Shown here: piece after piece, positions 8,435 through 16,784 of the stretch
Layout of the letters: every line of letters begins with the position of its first letter
Position numbering within the stretch: position 1 is the stretch's first letter
Source of the DNA: Haloarcula argentinensis DSM 12282
GTDB taxonomy: Archaea > Halobacteriota > Halobacteria > Halobacteriales > Haloarculaceae
Assembly (NCBI GenBank): GCA_000336895.1
Contig: AOLX01000015.1
Location: 56,286 to 120,285 of the forward strand
Length of the DNA stretch: 64,000 nucleotides
Direction: 5' to 3'
The notes under the pieces: model-generated
Told to the model about the DNA's origin: nothing
Databases searched by the model: none
What the model saw: only the letters and a program-made list of their open reading frames with translations
Program-made: the position numbers and the translations under genes

Positions 8435-9121
8435 CTATTCTGAGAGAGTGAACGGCTGCCAGCCGCTGGGCTGGTCTGGCAGGCCACGGACCCGGAGTTC
8501 GCCATCGCCCGTACCGCTCTCGGACTCCCTGACCTCGATGCGCCCGTCAGCGACCTGGCTTAGCGTATTAACTGCCTTCGTGTCGTGGGTCGTCGGATCA
8601 ATAGCGAGCACCCCGAGGCCGCCGGCACTGTCAATGCGACCAGAGACGGTCTGTGCAAACTGGAACAGCGCCCGCAAATCGACGTACATCGACAGCGAGG
8701 AGAGGCTTATCAGCCCAGTCCGGACACGCCCGTTTTTGACGGTGCCGTACAGCCCCTCGTACAGTGCCGAGAACTTCATTCCGATCCCGGTCAGGTCACT
8801 CTGTGTCGAGACGTACTTCACACGTTCGCCAAGTGTTGACTGTGCGGCGTCTTGCCCGCTACAGTCGATGACCCCCATCCTGGTGTCGTCAAATGATGGC
8901 CGGGTCTGCTGACAGGCGTTCAGCAGCTTTTCGGCGGTCATGTTCGTCGAAATGTACAGCATCCCCTCTCCGGCGTCACTTCCGTCAGCAACGAGCGTTC
9001 GTGCGACGCCCTCTGCACGGCTAAGGGCCGGCCCAGCGACGAGGACGATCGTCCCTTGGTCGATAGGGTTGATCGGGATACCGTCGGCGAACTCGTACCC
9101 GCCATCAGTCTCTGCAGTCAT
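8435..9121 (-). CDS. HTR-like RecA-superfamily protein with degenerate P-loop
   Basis: 228 residues. The fold pattern matches haloarchaeal RAD55/KaiC-like HTR-related proteins: a strand VLVAGPALS in the Walker A position (about 26-34), a second strand GMLYIST, and a Walker-B-like hydrophobic run GLISLSSLSMYVDL. Residues 30-38 read GPALSRAEG, lacking the Gly-Lys-Ser/Thr needed to grip ATP phosphates, so ATP hydrolysis is doubtful. The start overlaps the stop of the receiver-GAF gene at 9118 by four bases, so it probably works in the same signalling unit, perhaps as a docking partner. Confidence 0.7.
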   Translation of the reverse strand: MTAETDGGYEFADGIPINPIDQGTIVLVAGPALSRAEGVARTLVADGSDAGEGMLYISTNMTAEKLLNACQQTRPSFDDTRMGVIDCSGQDAAQSTLGERVKYVSTQSDLTGIGMKFSALYEGLYGTVKNGRVRTGLISLSSLSMYVDLRALFQFAQTVSGRIDSAGGLGVLAIDPTTHDTKAVNTLSQVADGRIEVRESESGTGDGELRVRGLPDQPSGWQPFTLSE

Positions 9122-10035
9122 TGCGTTCCCCCCGTGTCACCCGCGACGCCGTCCAGCCGCGAGTGGAGTTCGATGAGATCCATCGCGACGTCGGCGAGGT
9201 CACGGAGGTACGCCTCGTCGGCCGCCGAGAACTCCCGTCGGTCGTCGTCGTACACGCACAGCGGCCCGATGACCAGCCCGGTCGACGTGATGAGGTTTGC
9301 ACCCATGTACGCCCGGATACCCATGCCGAGGAGCGTCTCGCTCCGGGTCTCAAAGCGAGGGTCTTCCGTGACGTCTTCGACGGCCATCACTTCGTCGTCT
9401 TCGAGAATGGTAAACGTACAGATAGAGTCCTCGCGGTCCATCGATTCCCAGTCCTGTGCGTCGCCGTAACAGGCCAGGAAGTCCTGGCTGTGCTCGTTGA
9501 TAATGTTTATCGAGGCCCGGTCGACATCGAAATGGTCGGCCGCGAGGTCGGTGATTCGGTCCAGCGATGTCAGCAGGTCCGGGTTGTCGAGGTCATAGGA
9601 CCGGAGCGCCGCCAGCCGCTCGGTCTCGTTCTGTGGCACCGGGTAGGTCGCCTGAATCCGTGTTTCGACAGTCGTCGCAAGCAGTTGCGAGAGGCGTTCC
9701 GTCCCGAAAATCGAATCCTTGCCGACGTATTCCGTGATCGAGCCGCGAAGCTCAGTTGTATCGATGGTGTCCGGGTCGGTATCGGTGTAAAGGATACACC
9801 CGGCGTCTGGACAGGCCGTCTCTGCCGCCCCGACGAGGTCGAACCCGGTGCCGTCGGGGAGTTCGTACTCGGTGATAACCGCCGCGGTGTCCGTTGTCAG
9901 CTCGGCCTCCGCGCTGGCCAGTGATCCAGCCGTTTCGAAGCGGAGGTCTTGGTCCGCCAACTCAGACCGGAGCTTGTCGACCGTCTCCTCGCGGACGTCT
10001 TCGTCCGGGTCCACACAGAGAATGCGATGTACCAT
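9118..10035 (-). CDS. Pseudo-receiver plus GAF domain signalling protein
   Basis: 305 residues: a CheY-like receiver at 1-120 and a GAF domain at about 140-295 (LDRITDLAADHFDVDRASI onward). The receiver keeps the acidic pair (D9, D11) and the Lys (K106), but the phosphoacceptor position reads ITEYELPDG, with Glu56 where Asp is expected. It therefore cannot form the normal phospho-aspartate and may be locked in one state. No kinase or DNA-binding output is present. It overlaps the degenerate RecA-like gene by four bases, so the pair is co-translated. Confidence 0.8.
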   Translation of the reverse strand: MVHRILCVDPDEDVREETVDKLRSELADQDLRFETAGSLASAEAELTTDTAAVITEYELPDGTGFDLVGAAETACPDAGCILYTDTDPDTIDTTELRGSITEYVGKDSIFGTERLSQLLATTVETRIQATYPVPQNETERLAALRSYDLDNPDLLTSLDRITDLAADHFDVDRASINIINEHSQDFLACYGDAQDWESMDREDSICTFTILEDDEVMAVEDVTEDPRFETRSETLLGMGIRAYMGANLITSTGLVIGPLCVYDDDRREFSAADEAYLRDLADVAMDLIELHSRLDGVAGDTGGTQ

Positions 10036-10153
10036 CGGTATCTGGTGTGAGATTCCTGCCGGCAGTCATGTACGCACTGGCCCAGCTATCAACTGCGAAA
10101 ACGGGACCGGAGCCGATTGCGAAGCGGATGGACTGGCCGCCTCTATCGCCCGC

Positions 10154-11404
10154 TTAATCGACGTTTCCAGAGAGGTCCCTGAGGAAGGCGACGATAGCAT
10201 CCCCATCAGCGCCGAGCCCACCGCCCTGTGCGACTGTCGGTCGCCCACCACCGCCGCCACCGAACTCTGTGGTCACCTGATCGACCACCTCGCCGGCATC
10301 GACGCCGCCGGTCGTACCGACGCCCAGATACTGGCCATCGGCGTCCACCAGCGCGGCCACGTCGATGTCGTCGTCGACGGCGGACTCCGCCCGGTCAGCG
10401 AGCGCGTTCGCGTCGAGGCCGGCCACGGTCCCGATAAGCCATCGCTGTCCGTCCACTTCGACGGCAGCATCACGCAGTTCCGCGAGACGAGAATCGACCA
10501 GACGCTCCCGGAGGTCCGATACCGTATTCCGGAGGTCGTCGCGCTCCGACTGAACTCCGTCGACAGCATCCGGGAGTTCAGTAACGTTCGTATCCAGCGA
10601 CTGGGCGGCAGCCATCGCCCGCTCGTGCTCGGTCGTGCGCCGGCGGATCGCTCGCGGACCGACGGCGAACTCGACGCGAGTCAGACCCTCGCCGGGGTTG
10701 GACCGACCGAGCACGGTCACTGGCCCGATCTCCCGCGTGTTCCCGACGTGTGTCCCACCACAGGCTGCCACGTCCCAGTCCTCAATGGTGACGACACGGA
10801 CTGTCTCACCCTCGATTCCCTCTTCGGTCTTCGTGTTGAACGCGATATCGTCGCGGTCCAGTGCCTCGTCACGCGGGATTTCTTCCCAGGTCACGTCGTA
10901 TGATTCCCAGACCGCGCGGTTAGTCAGCCGCTCAAGTTCGGTGAGTGTCTCGTCGTCGATTTCGGTCGTCGTTTCGAAATCTACACGCACCTTCCCGGAG
11001 ATAGCCGGTCCGAATTCGTCGCCACCGGCATCGTCCGGGATTGTCGCGCTGATGTCGAACCCGCCGTAGCCGAGATCTGACAGCAGCCGACGACCAGCGC
11101 CGTAGAGGACGTGACTGGCCGTGTGGGCACGCATGCAGTACGTTCGGAATGCCGTGTCAATCTGGCTTTCGACTGTCTCGCCCGGTTCAAACGCTGGCGG
11201 TTCGGCCAGTTCGTGGACGATATCGCCGTTTCGATGCTGGACGTCGACGACTTCGACGCCACCGAGAGTGCCCCGGTCTGCCGGCTGACCACCGCCTTCA
11301 GCGTAGAAGTACGTCTCCGCTAGCACGACGGCGGTCGAATCGATACGGTCGACAGTCGACGTGAACGTCATCACAGTGGGCTCGGCCGCGGCTGTTCCCG
11401 TCAT
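10154..11404 (-). CDS. alaX: Alanyl-tRNA editing protein, AlaX-L type with DHHA1 domain
   Basis: 416 residues. The editing domain has zinc ligands H94 and H98 (HTASH) and C215 and H219 (CGGTH), as in the AlaRS editing site, preceded by a GGGQPADRG loop. The C-terminal half carries a coiled stretch (VDGVQSERDDLRNTVSDLR) and a DHHA1 domain ending in a glycine-rich GGGGGGRPTVAQGG. There is no synthetase core. It hydrolyses Ser-tRNA(Ala) or Gly-tRNA(Ala) in trans. The start at 11404 is the longest; an in-frame ATG at 11371 (MTFTST) is an equally reasonable alternative. Confidence 0.88.
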   Translation of the reverse strand: MTGTAAAEPTVMTFTSTVDRIDSTAVVLAETYFYAEGGGQPADRGTLGGVEVVDVQHRNGDIVHELAEPPAFEPGETVESQIDTAFRTYCMRAHTASHVLYGAGRRLLSDLGYGGFDISATIPDDAGGDEFGPAISGKVRVDFETTTEIDDETLTELERLTNRAVWESYDVTWEEIPRDEALDRDDIAFNTKTEEGIEGETVRVVTIEDWDVAACGGTHVGNTREIGPVTVLGRSNPGEGLTRVEFAVGPRAIRRRTTEHERAMAAAQSLDTNVTELPDAVDGVQSERDDLRNTVSDLRERLVDSRLAELRDAAVEVDGQRWLIGTVAGLDANALADRAESAVDDDIDVAALVDADGQYLGVGTTGGVDAGEVVDQVTTEFGGGGGGRPTVAQGGGLGADGDAIVAFLRDLSGNVD

Positions 11405-11577
11405 CGGGCGTGGCTACGTCGGCATGCACAAAAACGTCTGGGCGGCCCGGGACAGACGAGTGTCGGGATTGCGCGGCCGACAGGAGCGGGGTCTTCGTGC
11501 GTGCCGAGTCAGTAAGAGCGGTGTAGAGGGTTACCGACGTCGGTGTCACGGTTATCCGAGGTATAATCCACTTGTGT

Positions 11578-11602
11578 CACTGTATCCGTTCCCGATACAG
11601 TG
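11578..11602. repeat. 9-bp stem hairpin in the 11405-11638 intergenic stretch
   Basis: CACTGTATC pairs with GATACAGTG across a seven-base loop, followed by an A+T stretch (taattaag) about 30 bases before the small membrane gene at 11639. It may be an operator or a transcript-end hairpin; nothing else is evident between 11405 and 11638. Confidence 0.4.
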
Positions 11603-11638
11603 CTACTAATTAAGTACGGATAGTGACGCTTACAGCCC

Positions 11639-11767
11639 ATGCTCTGGAGTGGAGTCCAATCGATACTGCTCTGGTTGGTGGTGGTTTGGCTGTTCGCAGT
11701 TGGGCTGTTTCTGGCACTTCTGTACGCGTCCGGCAAGCGGGACCGCGGTGAGCAGGCCCGCGCGTAA
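11639..11767 (+). CDS. 42-residue single-helix membrane microprotein
   Basis: A short ORF, ATG to TAA, encoding one strongly hydrophobic helix (residues 8-30, with LLWLVVVWLFAVGLF) and a charged C-terminus SGKRDRGEQARA. The positive tail after the helix suggests N-out/C-in insertion. A TATA-like taattaag lies about 30 bases upstream and the hairpin at 11578-11602 just before it. No family recognised. Spacing and composition look genuine, but at this length chance cannot be excluded. Confidence 0.5.
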   Translation: MLWSGVQSILLWLVVVWLFAVGLFLALLYASGKRDRGEQARA

Positions 11768-11880
11768 CTGTCGTGACTGGCGGCCCAGATGGCGTGATAG
11801 TGCTGTCTGACGCCCGGCTGACGACCCATCGGGATCGGCCCTCAGTCTTGCGGTTTTCACTTTCACTGTGAATTACCCGG

Positions 11881-11888
11881 TTATATAC
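11881..11888 (+). promoter_or_regulatory. TATA box of the small zinc-finger gene
   Basis: ttatatac begins 31 bases before the ATG at 11912, the spacing expected for a leaderless haloarchaeal transcript. It supports the reality of that short gene. Confidence 0.55.
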
Positions 11889-11911
11889 GGCCTGGCTCCC
11901 TGTCTGGCAAT

Positions 11912-12052
11912 ATGATCGAGCGATTACGCCGTGTCGTGGGGACTCAACAGCGGTCACATCTGGAGTGTCGACGCTGTGGAACCACTATCGAAACGGATAG
12001 CTCGACCTGTCCAGTGTGTGGCTCCGGTGACATCGCGCAGTACGATTTTTAG
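11912..12052 (+). CDS. 46-residue zinc-ribbon microprotein
   Basis: Short ORF starting MIERLRRVVG with two CxxC knuckles, C19-x2-C22 (ECRRCG) and C33-x2-C36 (TCPVCG), ten residues apart. This is the geometry of a small zinc ribbon or rubredoxin-like knuckle pair. A good TATA box lies 31 bases upstream and the stop is followed by a T-rich end. Small zinc-finger proteins of this type are abundant in haloarchaea and several affect motility, biofilm or stress gene expression. Specific function unknown. It is convergent with the chemotaxis transducer gene that ends at 12067. Confidence 0.7.
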   Translation: MIERLRRVVGTQQRSHLECRRCGTTIETDSSTCPVCGSGDIAQYDF

Positions 12053-12066
12053 TCGTTGTCTCTCTG

Positions 12067-13641
12067 TTAGTCCGTCGTCGCTCCCGCATTCACAGCCCCT
12101 GTCTGGGCCTGTTGCTCCTGTACGTCAAATTGGGCGACAAGGGAGAGGAGTCGCTCTGCGCTGTCTGACAGCGAATCAGCACTAGTCGCAATCTCCTGAA
12201 TCGTCGCAGTCTGCTCCTCCGTTGCCGCCGACACTTCCTGTGCCTGTTCGGCTGTCTGGTCGCTAATCGATGTAACTTCGTCCAGCATCGTGACGACCTT
12301 CTGCCCGGAATCAGCCTGTTGATCGGTGGCCTGGCTGATCGACTGGATCGCGCTGCTGGCCTCCTCGACTTCGGTGACAATTCGATTCAGTGCGGTGGCT
12401 GTCTCGTCGATTGTTTCCCGAGTTTCCTCGACCTCCGACTGCGTGTCGTAGATATCGTCGGCGACACTTTCCGTCGATTCTTCGATCCCCTCGATTAGTG
12501 TCTCGACTTCCTGGGTTGCGTCGGCAGTCTCACCGGCCAGCGTTTTGATCTCGGACGCCACAACGGCAAATCCTTCACCCGCTTCACCGGCACGCGCGGC
12601 CTCAATTGACGCATTGAGCGCGAGCATGTTCGTCTGTTCCGCGATGTCGTTTATCAGGTTCACAACCTCTTCGATTCGTTCGACAGCATTCTGAAGTTCT
12701 GCTACCTCCGAGACGGTTTCATCAGTCCGGGCTTCAAGCGTGGCCATCTTTTCGACGGCTGTCCCGGCCGATTCTTCACCTTCCTGACCCAGTTCTGCGG
12801 CCTGCTGTGACTGGGTAGCGACTTCTTCAGACGAGGAGGCGATCTCTTCAATCGTCGCCGATAAGTCGCTCATCTCGCTGCTCGCTTCGTTAATTTTCTC
12901 GCTCTGTGTTTCCGTTCCGGCAGAAATCTCTTCAGTGCTCTCGGCGACCTCTGCACTGGCGGACCGGATATCCGAAGCCCCGCCTGTGACTTCTGTGCTT
13001 TCCGTGTCAACCTGCTGTGCGAACGATTGGATCTCGGCGATAACGGTCTGGAGTTCGTCCATCATCGAGTTGAACCCCGACCCGATTCTTGCCATCGCAT
13101 CGTTCTGGCTATCCGCGTCTACTCGGACCGTAAGATCCCCAGCCGCTGCTCGTTCCATCGCTTGGCCGTAGGACGTGGCGGTCGATTCTAGATCTGCGGT
13201 CAACTGCTCAAGCTCCGCCTCGCGTTCTTCGATCTCCGCTCGCGCCTCCTCGGATTCACGCTGTGCGTCTTTTGCCTGCTTGCGCTGTTTGTTTGCCTTC
13301 TGTTTCGCTTGCTCTGCTTCCTGTCGTTTCGTCTCTGCCTCGTCGACCAGTTCTTGCATCTCCGTGACAAGCGAGAGGGTGGCTGTCCCTCCGATAGCGA
13401 AGACGGCAACGGTTGATGTCATCAACGGCCCTGTTGCCAGATTGAACACCTCTACGTAGATGCCGGCTTTCTCCAGCATGAGGCTGAATGTCCAGACGGC
13501 CCCAAGCGTGGATGCAAAGCTGAACGTCAGCCAGAAGGCCGACTCGGCTTCAGTGTCCCGATAATTGAGCCAGCCAAGCGCAGTCGCAGCGACAAAGCCG
13601 AGCGCGCCCAGACCGTCGAAGATGGGTGTAATTCCGACCAT
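12067..13641 (-). CDS. Methyl-accepting chemotaxis transducer (haloarchaeal Htr type)
   Basis: 524 residues. The N-terminal 95 residues contain about three membrane helices with no large extracellular sensor. A Gln/Lys/Glu-rich coiled coil (96-150), a HAMP-like stretch ([13 protein letters not shown]) and the long cytoplasmic hairpin follow. The hairpin tip is [20 protein letters not shown] with the [12 protein letters not shown] segment, which docks CheA/CheW. Methylatable Glu/Gln pairs are plentiful. Lacking a sensor domain, it may sense through its membrane helices or through the small protein encoded two bases upstream (13644-13925), whose sequence resembles its own N-terminus. Confidence 0.92.
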   Translation of the reverse strand: MVGITPIFDGLGALGFVAATALGWLNYRDTEAESAFWLTFSFASTLGAVWTFSLMLEKAGIYVEVFNLATGPLMTSTVAVFAIGGTATLSLVTEMQELVDEAETKRQEAEQAKQKANKQRKQAKDAQRESEEARAEIEEREAELEQLTADLESTATSYGQAMERAAAGDLTVRVDADSQNDAMARIGSGFNSMMDELQTVIAEIQSFAQQVDTESTEVTGGASDIRSASAEVAESTEEISAGTETQSEKINEASSEMSDLSATIEEIASSSEEVATQSQQAAELGQEGEESAGTAVEKMATLEARTDETVSEVAELQNAVERIEEVVNLINDIAEQTNMLALNASIEAARAGEAGEGFAVVASEIKTLAGETADATQEVETLIEGIEESTESVADDIYDTQSEVEETRETIDETATALNRIVTEVEEASSAIQSISQATDQQADSGQKVVTMLDEVTSISDQTAEQAQEVSAATEEQTATIQEIATSADSLSDSAERLLSLVAQFDVQEQQAQTGAVNAGATTD

Positions 13642-13643
13642 TG

Positions 13644-13925
13644 TTAGCCCTCAGTTTTGATCCGGTTCTCCCGACGAAGATAGGCGGCTAGGAAGAAAGT
13701 AATCCCAGCAACACCGATTCCGACGCCGTGTTCAACAAAATTCAGTACATCACCGAGAACGACCGCTTCGAGGTTTGTTGCTACCATTCCAACCACAAGG
13801 AGGACGTACCCGGCGGTGAACCACCGAGTTTCTTCCCGATACTGTGAGAGGACGGGTACTAAGCCGATTACTGCAACGAGCAGACCTACAACCTCTAGTG
13901 TTCCGAATGGACCAATGCCGACCAT
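13644..13925 (-). CDS. Small three-helix membrane protein upstream of transducer
   Basis: 93 residues, three hydrophobic segments (about 7-25, 37-55 and 62-83), positively charged end [11 protein letters not shown]. The stop is two bases before the transducer start, so they share an mRNA. Both proteins begin MVGI and have the same helix layout: a first helix, a short polar turn with an acidic residue before an aromatic (ETRWF here, ESAFW there), a second helix, then a turn with VLNF versus VFNL. This suggests a free-standing copy of the transducer's membrane part. TATA-like tttttaaac lies about 22 bases upstream of its start. Confidence 0.7.
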   Translation of the reverse strand: MVGIGPFGTLEVVGLLVAVIGLVPVLSQYREETRWFTAGYVLLVVGMVATNLEAVVLGDVLNFVEHGVGIGVAGITFFLAAYLRRENRIKTEG

Positions 13926-14159
13926 GTTTGGTCAAGCAATTGCGTTTAAAAAAGTTTCTCGCCCATAACATCAAAATCGATAACAGCACCCCGCTCAAGG
14001 TTATATATACATATATGTCCATCTATAACAACGGCACCCAATCGGTAGTCTCGCAGGTGCGAAGAATGAGGTACTACGTTGCTAGCTAAAGCGAGTGTGA
14101 CAGTGCTTCAATGAGAGATATGCCGACACTGGAGGGCAAGAAAGCAAAGATCACGCTGG

Positions 14160-14579
14160 TTACTGTTCGACGTCGACCCAGATATCAGATGTTATTTTCG
14201 CCTCAGAGTCGTCTGGATGTGTCATAGTGAGTTGGTCTCCAGTTTCGACTGCGATGAGGTCGACAGTGTTGCTCTCCGCGTGATTCCGCGTCGGGTACGT
14301 AAATGGTCGTGACCGCGTCGGAAGATCGCTGATTGACGGACACTCTGGCGGCGCAACGACATCGTCAGCGAACCCATCCGTGTGAATCGTCGACTGTGGT
14401 TTGTCTCGACCACGTCTATCAAGCCACTCAACACACCTCTCCCCAAACGAAATGGTCTCAATGGCTGAGCGCACGCGGTACCTGACCCGGTCCAGAAGTG
14501 AGGGCGACGGCACGTCACCGTCGTCCGTCTTGCCCCGGGCACCCCGTGGCTCATCCATGGGAGTGAGACTCATAGGCAT
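14160..14579 (-). CDS. Uncharacterised haloarchaeal protein
   Basis: 139 residues from the ATG at 14579; in-frame ATGs also exist at 14600, 14573 and 14558, and the choice is uncertain. The N-terminal half is basic and helical (LLDRVRYRVRSAIETISFGERCVEWLDRR). The C-terminal half is strand-rich and acidic (NTVDLIAVETGDQLTMTHPDD). There is no signal peptide, membrane segment or catalytic motif. I do not recognise the family. It sits alone between an A+T-rich intergenic region (13926-14159) and the HD phosphohydrolase gene, which is in the same direction 41 bases downstream. Confidence 0.6.
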   Translation of the reverse strand: MPMSLTPMDEPRGARGKTDDGDVPSPSLLDRVRYRVRSAIETISFGERCVEWLDRRGRDKPQSTIHTDGFADDVVAPPECPSISDLPTRSRPFTYPTRNHAESNTVDLIAVETGDQLTMTHPDDSEAKITSDIWVDVEQ

Positions 14580-14620
14580 AGCTAGGGAAGCACGGTACAA
14601 AACCGTTGTGTCGCTCCTGC

Positions 14621-15433
14621 TTAGAGTTCGATTCGTTCGACGATCTGGTTGCCGTCCTCTCGAGTGTTGAGCGCAACGATACGGACGTGTTCTTCCAGTC
14701 CAGAGTGCTTGAGTTTGGCTTTTAGAAGATTATCGACCTGATAGACGCCGGCCGCGTTGTTCATCGCGATTTCGACGAGGACAGGATAGTCGTCGCCTGG
14801 GCTCAGCGTCACCGTCTCGATAGCCTGGCTGGAGACGGTGTCGATACCGCGTCCGCCGCGCTTGTACGGAATGCGAGAACGGCCACGCTCCATGTCCAGC
14901 GCGTCGGCAACGCGAACGACGCCGGCTTCCAGCGTCAGCGGGTTTTCTTCGGTGTGATGACAGAGAATCGCGTGTAACACCTCGCCTTTTATTTGAACTG
15001 CTTGTCGAACGTCGTAGAATTCATCGAGGAGGTCATCGAGGATGTCGGCCGCAAGCGGGATCGAATAGTACGGGTGTGAATCGCGGTGGACGACGTGCCC
15101 GATGTCGTGCAGCGTCGTCGCAAGTGCGATGATGACGGCCTCGTCAGCCTCGTCGAGGCCATGGTCGGCCGCACCGTTGAACTCGACGCCGCCCTGTTTA
15201 AGGAGGTCATACAGGCACAGCGCTCGGTTCCGAACGATACCGATGTGTTTCGCGCCGTGGTCGTTGTACTGTTTGCGCGCGACGGGGTTGATGTTCTGGG
15301 CTTCGAGATACGCTTGGATCTCCTCGTCAGCCGTGATGGTGTCGAGAACTGCATTCAGTCGCCCGTCCGGGAACGCATGGTCCGCCTCGGGGTCGTAGAT
15401 ACGGCCGCTGGTATCGTCGCTATCAACGCTCAT
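14621..15433 (-). CDS. HD-domain phosphohydrolase
   Basis: 270 residues from the ATG at 15433; a longer upstream frame has no haloarchaeal character. HD-superfamily metal ligands are visible: His in DHGAKH, the HD pair in TTLHDIGHVVHRDSH, and the later ILCHHTEE and RVADALDMERGR. Such enzymes hydrolyse phosphomono- or diesters of nucleotides and often carry two metal ions. The C-terminal half is a mixed alpha/beta region (VLVEIAMNNAAG) that may bind ligand. Substrate unknown. The peroxiredoxin gene lies 46 bases upstream in the same direction, so co-transcription is possible. Confidence 0.85.
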   Translation of the reverse strand: MSVDSDDTSGRIYDPEADHAFPDGRLNAVLDTITADEEIQAYLEAQNINPVARKQYNDHGAKHIGIVRNRALCLYDLLKQGGVEFNGAADHGLDEADEAVIIALATTLHDIGHVVHRDSHPYYSIPLAADILDDLLDEFYDVRQAVQIKGEVLHAILCHHTEENPLTLEAGVVRVADALDMERGRSRIPYKRGGRGIDTVSSQAIETVTLSPGDDYPVLVEIAMNNAAGVYQVDNLLKAKLKHSGLEEHVRIVALNTREDGNQIVERIEL

Positions 15434-15479
15434 GCCACAACCCAGACGACCCACCGCGAAAAATCCCCCACCGGCGCGA

Positions 15480-15947
15480 TCAGGTGGCGGCGTCGATAAC
15501 CTCGTCGTAGTCCGGTTCGACGCCAGGGTCGTCACTGACCCAGGCGTACGTGACTTCCTGGTTCTCGTCGATAACGAAGACAGCTCGCTTTGCTACGTTC
15601 GGAACGCCGAGTGCCGCGAAGTCCATCGAAATGTCGTAGGCATCGACGATCTCCCGCCCGGAGTCGCTGACGAGATCGAACTCGAGTCCCAGTTCGTCCC
15701 GGAATGCGTTCTGTGAGAACGGTGTGTCGATGCTGACACCGTACAACGTCGCTCCTGCCTCGGTGAGTTCGTCGAGTCGGTCCTGAAACGAGTTCATCTC
15801 GTGACTGCAAACGCTGGTGAATGCGCCCGGGAAGAACGCGAGCACGACAGGCCCGTCGTCGAGCGCCTCGGACAGAGTTACCTCATCAACGTCGCCGTTT
15901 GCGATCGGTGCCGTGAAATCAGGCGCAACGTCTCCAACTGAGACCAT
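15480..15947 (-). CDS. Peroxiredoxin, one-cysteine AhpE-like
   Basis: 155 residues from the ATG at 15947. The thioredoxin-fold peroxidatic motif is FPGAFTSVCSHE, with Thr44 and Cys47, and the later active-site arginine is probably in VAKRAVF. It is the only cysteine, so there is no intramolecular resolving cysteine and an external thiol must reduce the sulphenate. It destroys hydrogen peroxide and organic peroxides in the cytoplasm. Length is standard. A longer in-frame upstream start at 16046 would run into the next gene and was rejected. Confidence 0.92.
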   Translation of the reverse strand: MVSVGDVAPDFTAPIANGDVDEVTLSEALDDGPVVLAFFPGAFTSVCSHEMNSFQDRLDELTEAGATLYGVSIDTPFSQNAFRDELGLEFDLVSDSGREIVDAYDISMDFAALGVPNVAKRAVFVIDENQEVTYAWVSDDPGVEPDYDEVIDAAT

Positions 15948-16006
15948 ACTGCCGAGTTGACCCAGGCGAGTAAAACCCTTTCCGACCTGACCGAGTCCGG
16001 ACGTGC

Positions 16007-16252
16007 TCAGAACTGTGCAAACTTCGCCGTGACTTCGTCGATCCACTCCGGCAGGTCGCGGTCCGCAAGTGTCCCGTCGGCGTCACGGGTCGTGACAACG
16101 TCAGCGATTTCGCCCTCACGCGTGATATCGAGTCGCCACACCCCGTCAGCCTCGATATCGACTCGAACGACGTCCTCCCCGACGGGCTTGATCGGTCGGA
16201 TCGTTACCTCTTCTCCGCTCCTGACTTCCATCGTGTGACTATCGGCCGGCAT
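16007..16252 (-). CDS. Small uncharacterised haloarchaeal protein
   Basis: 81 residues, acidic, predicted mostly beta (VTIRPIKPVGEDVVRVDIEA, then DGVWRLDITREGEIADVV) with a C-terminal helix PEWIDEVTAKFAQF. No cysteine, signal or membrane helix. A TATA-like gatataac centred near 16283 places the transcript start within a few bases of the ATG at 16252, which decides the start over the Met at 16231. No family function known to me. It lies 59 bases upstream of the peroxiredoxin on the same strand. Confidence 0.65.
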   Translation of the reverse strand: MPADSHTMEVRSGEEVTIRPIKPVGEDVVRVDIEADGVWRLDITREGEIADVVTTRDADGTLADRDLPEWIDEVTAKFAQF

Positions 16253-16371
16253 CTGGTATCTCTGAGCGCCCGATAGCAGTTATATCCCCGGGCAGAGAGT
16301 GTACCCGTCCTGCGCTATGGCTGGTGAACAGTGGCTTAACAAGAATATAACAAATTGACACGAGCGTGTAG

Positions 16372-16630
16372 CCGGTACTGCGGGTGCGAACCCGCACGCA
16401 GGTAGACCATGTATGCCGGACATGGCCACGGAAATCGTGTCACCTGAACAGCCCCAGCTATCGACACAGTCCCGTGGACATGCTGCGGTCTACCCATCGA
16501 CGTGCCAACCCAAGCCAGCGACACCGTGAAGTCAGAGATCCAGTGCCTCGTGTTGCCGCTTCCGAGCCACACCCATTGCCCACGCCCCCTGTGTCAGGCC
16601 TCGCCGTCGGTTCCCGGCGAGGCCGTTTCG
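16372..16630 (+). ncRNA. Candidate structured RNA in the 16253-16784 gene-free stretch
   Basis: No convincing protein gene fits this 532-base gap. A TATA-like aatataac (16344-16351) would start a plus-strand transcript near 16372. That transcript would contain a 7-bp hairpin capped by a GCGA tetraloop (16379-16396), a 6-bp hairpin (16407-16425), and a 10-bp G+C hairpin (16597-16624) near its possible end. The GNRA loop orients the RNA to the plus strand. I cannot match it to RNase P or SRP RNA. Boundaries are estimates. Confidence 0.35.
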
Positions 16631-16752
16631 ACAGACAAAGCGGCCACGGCTCAGTTATGACTACCGTTCGGTCTGCTGCCCACGCCAGCCAGTACTGGAG
16701 AGTCGGTCTCGACGGCAGTGACTCGCCTGCCAAGCCGTCCTGAGCAAAAAGG

Positions 16753-16760
16753 TTATAATA
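16753..16760 (+). promoter_or_regulatory. TATA box of tatA
   Basis: ttataata starts 32 bases before the ATG at 16785, the normal distance for a leaderless haloarchaeal mRNA. Confidence 0.5.
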
Positions 16761-16784
16761 GCAACCACGTAACCTTCGGATACA

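Noticed and set aside
16384..16743. 119-codon plus-strand frame and the opposite 91-codon frame in the tatA-upstream gap
   Set aside because: Poor in Asp/Glu and rich in Arg/Ser/His, unlike haloarchaeal proteins; the stretch folds better as RNA.
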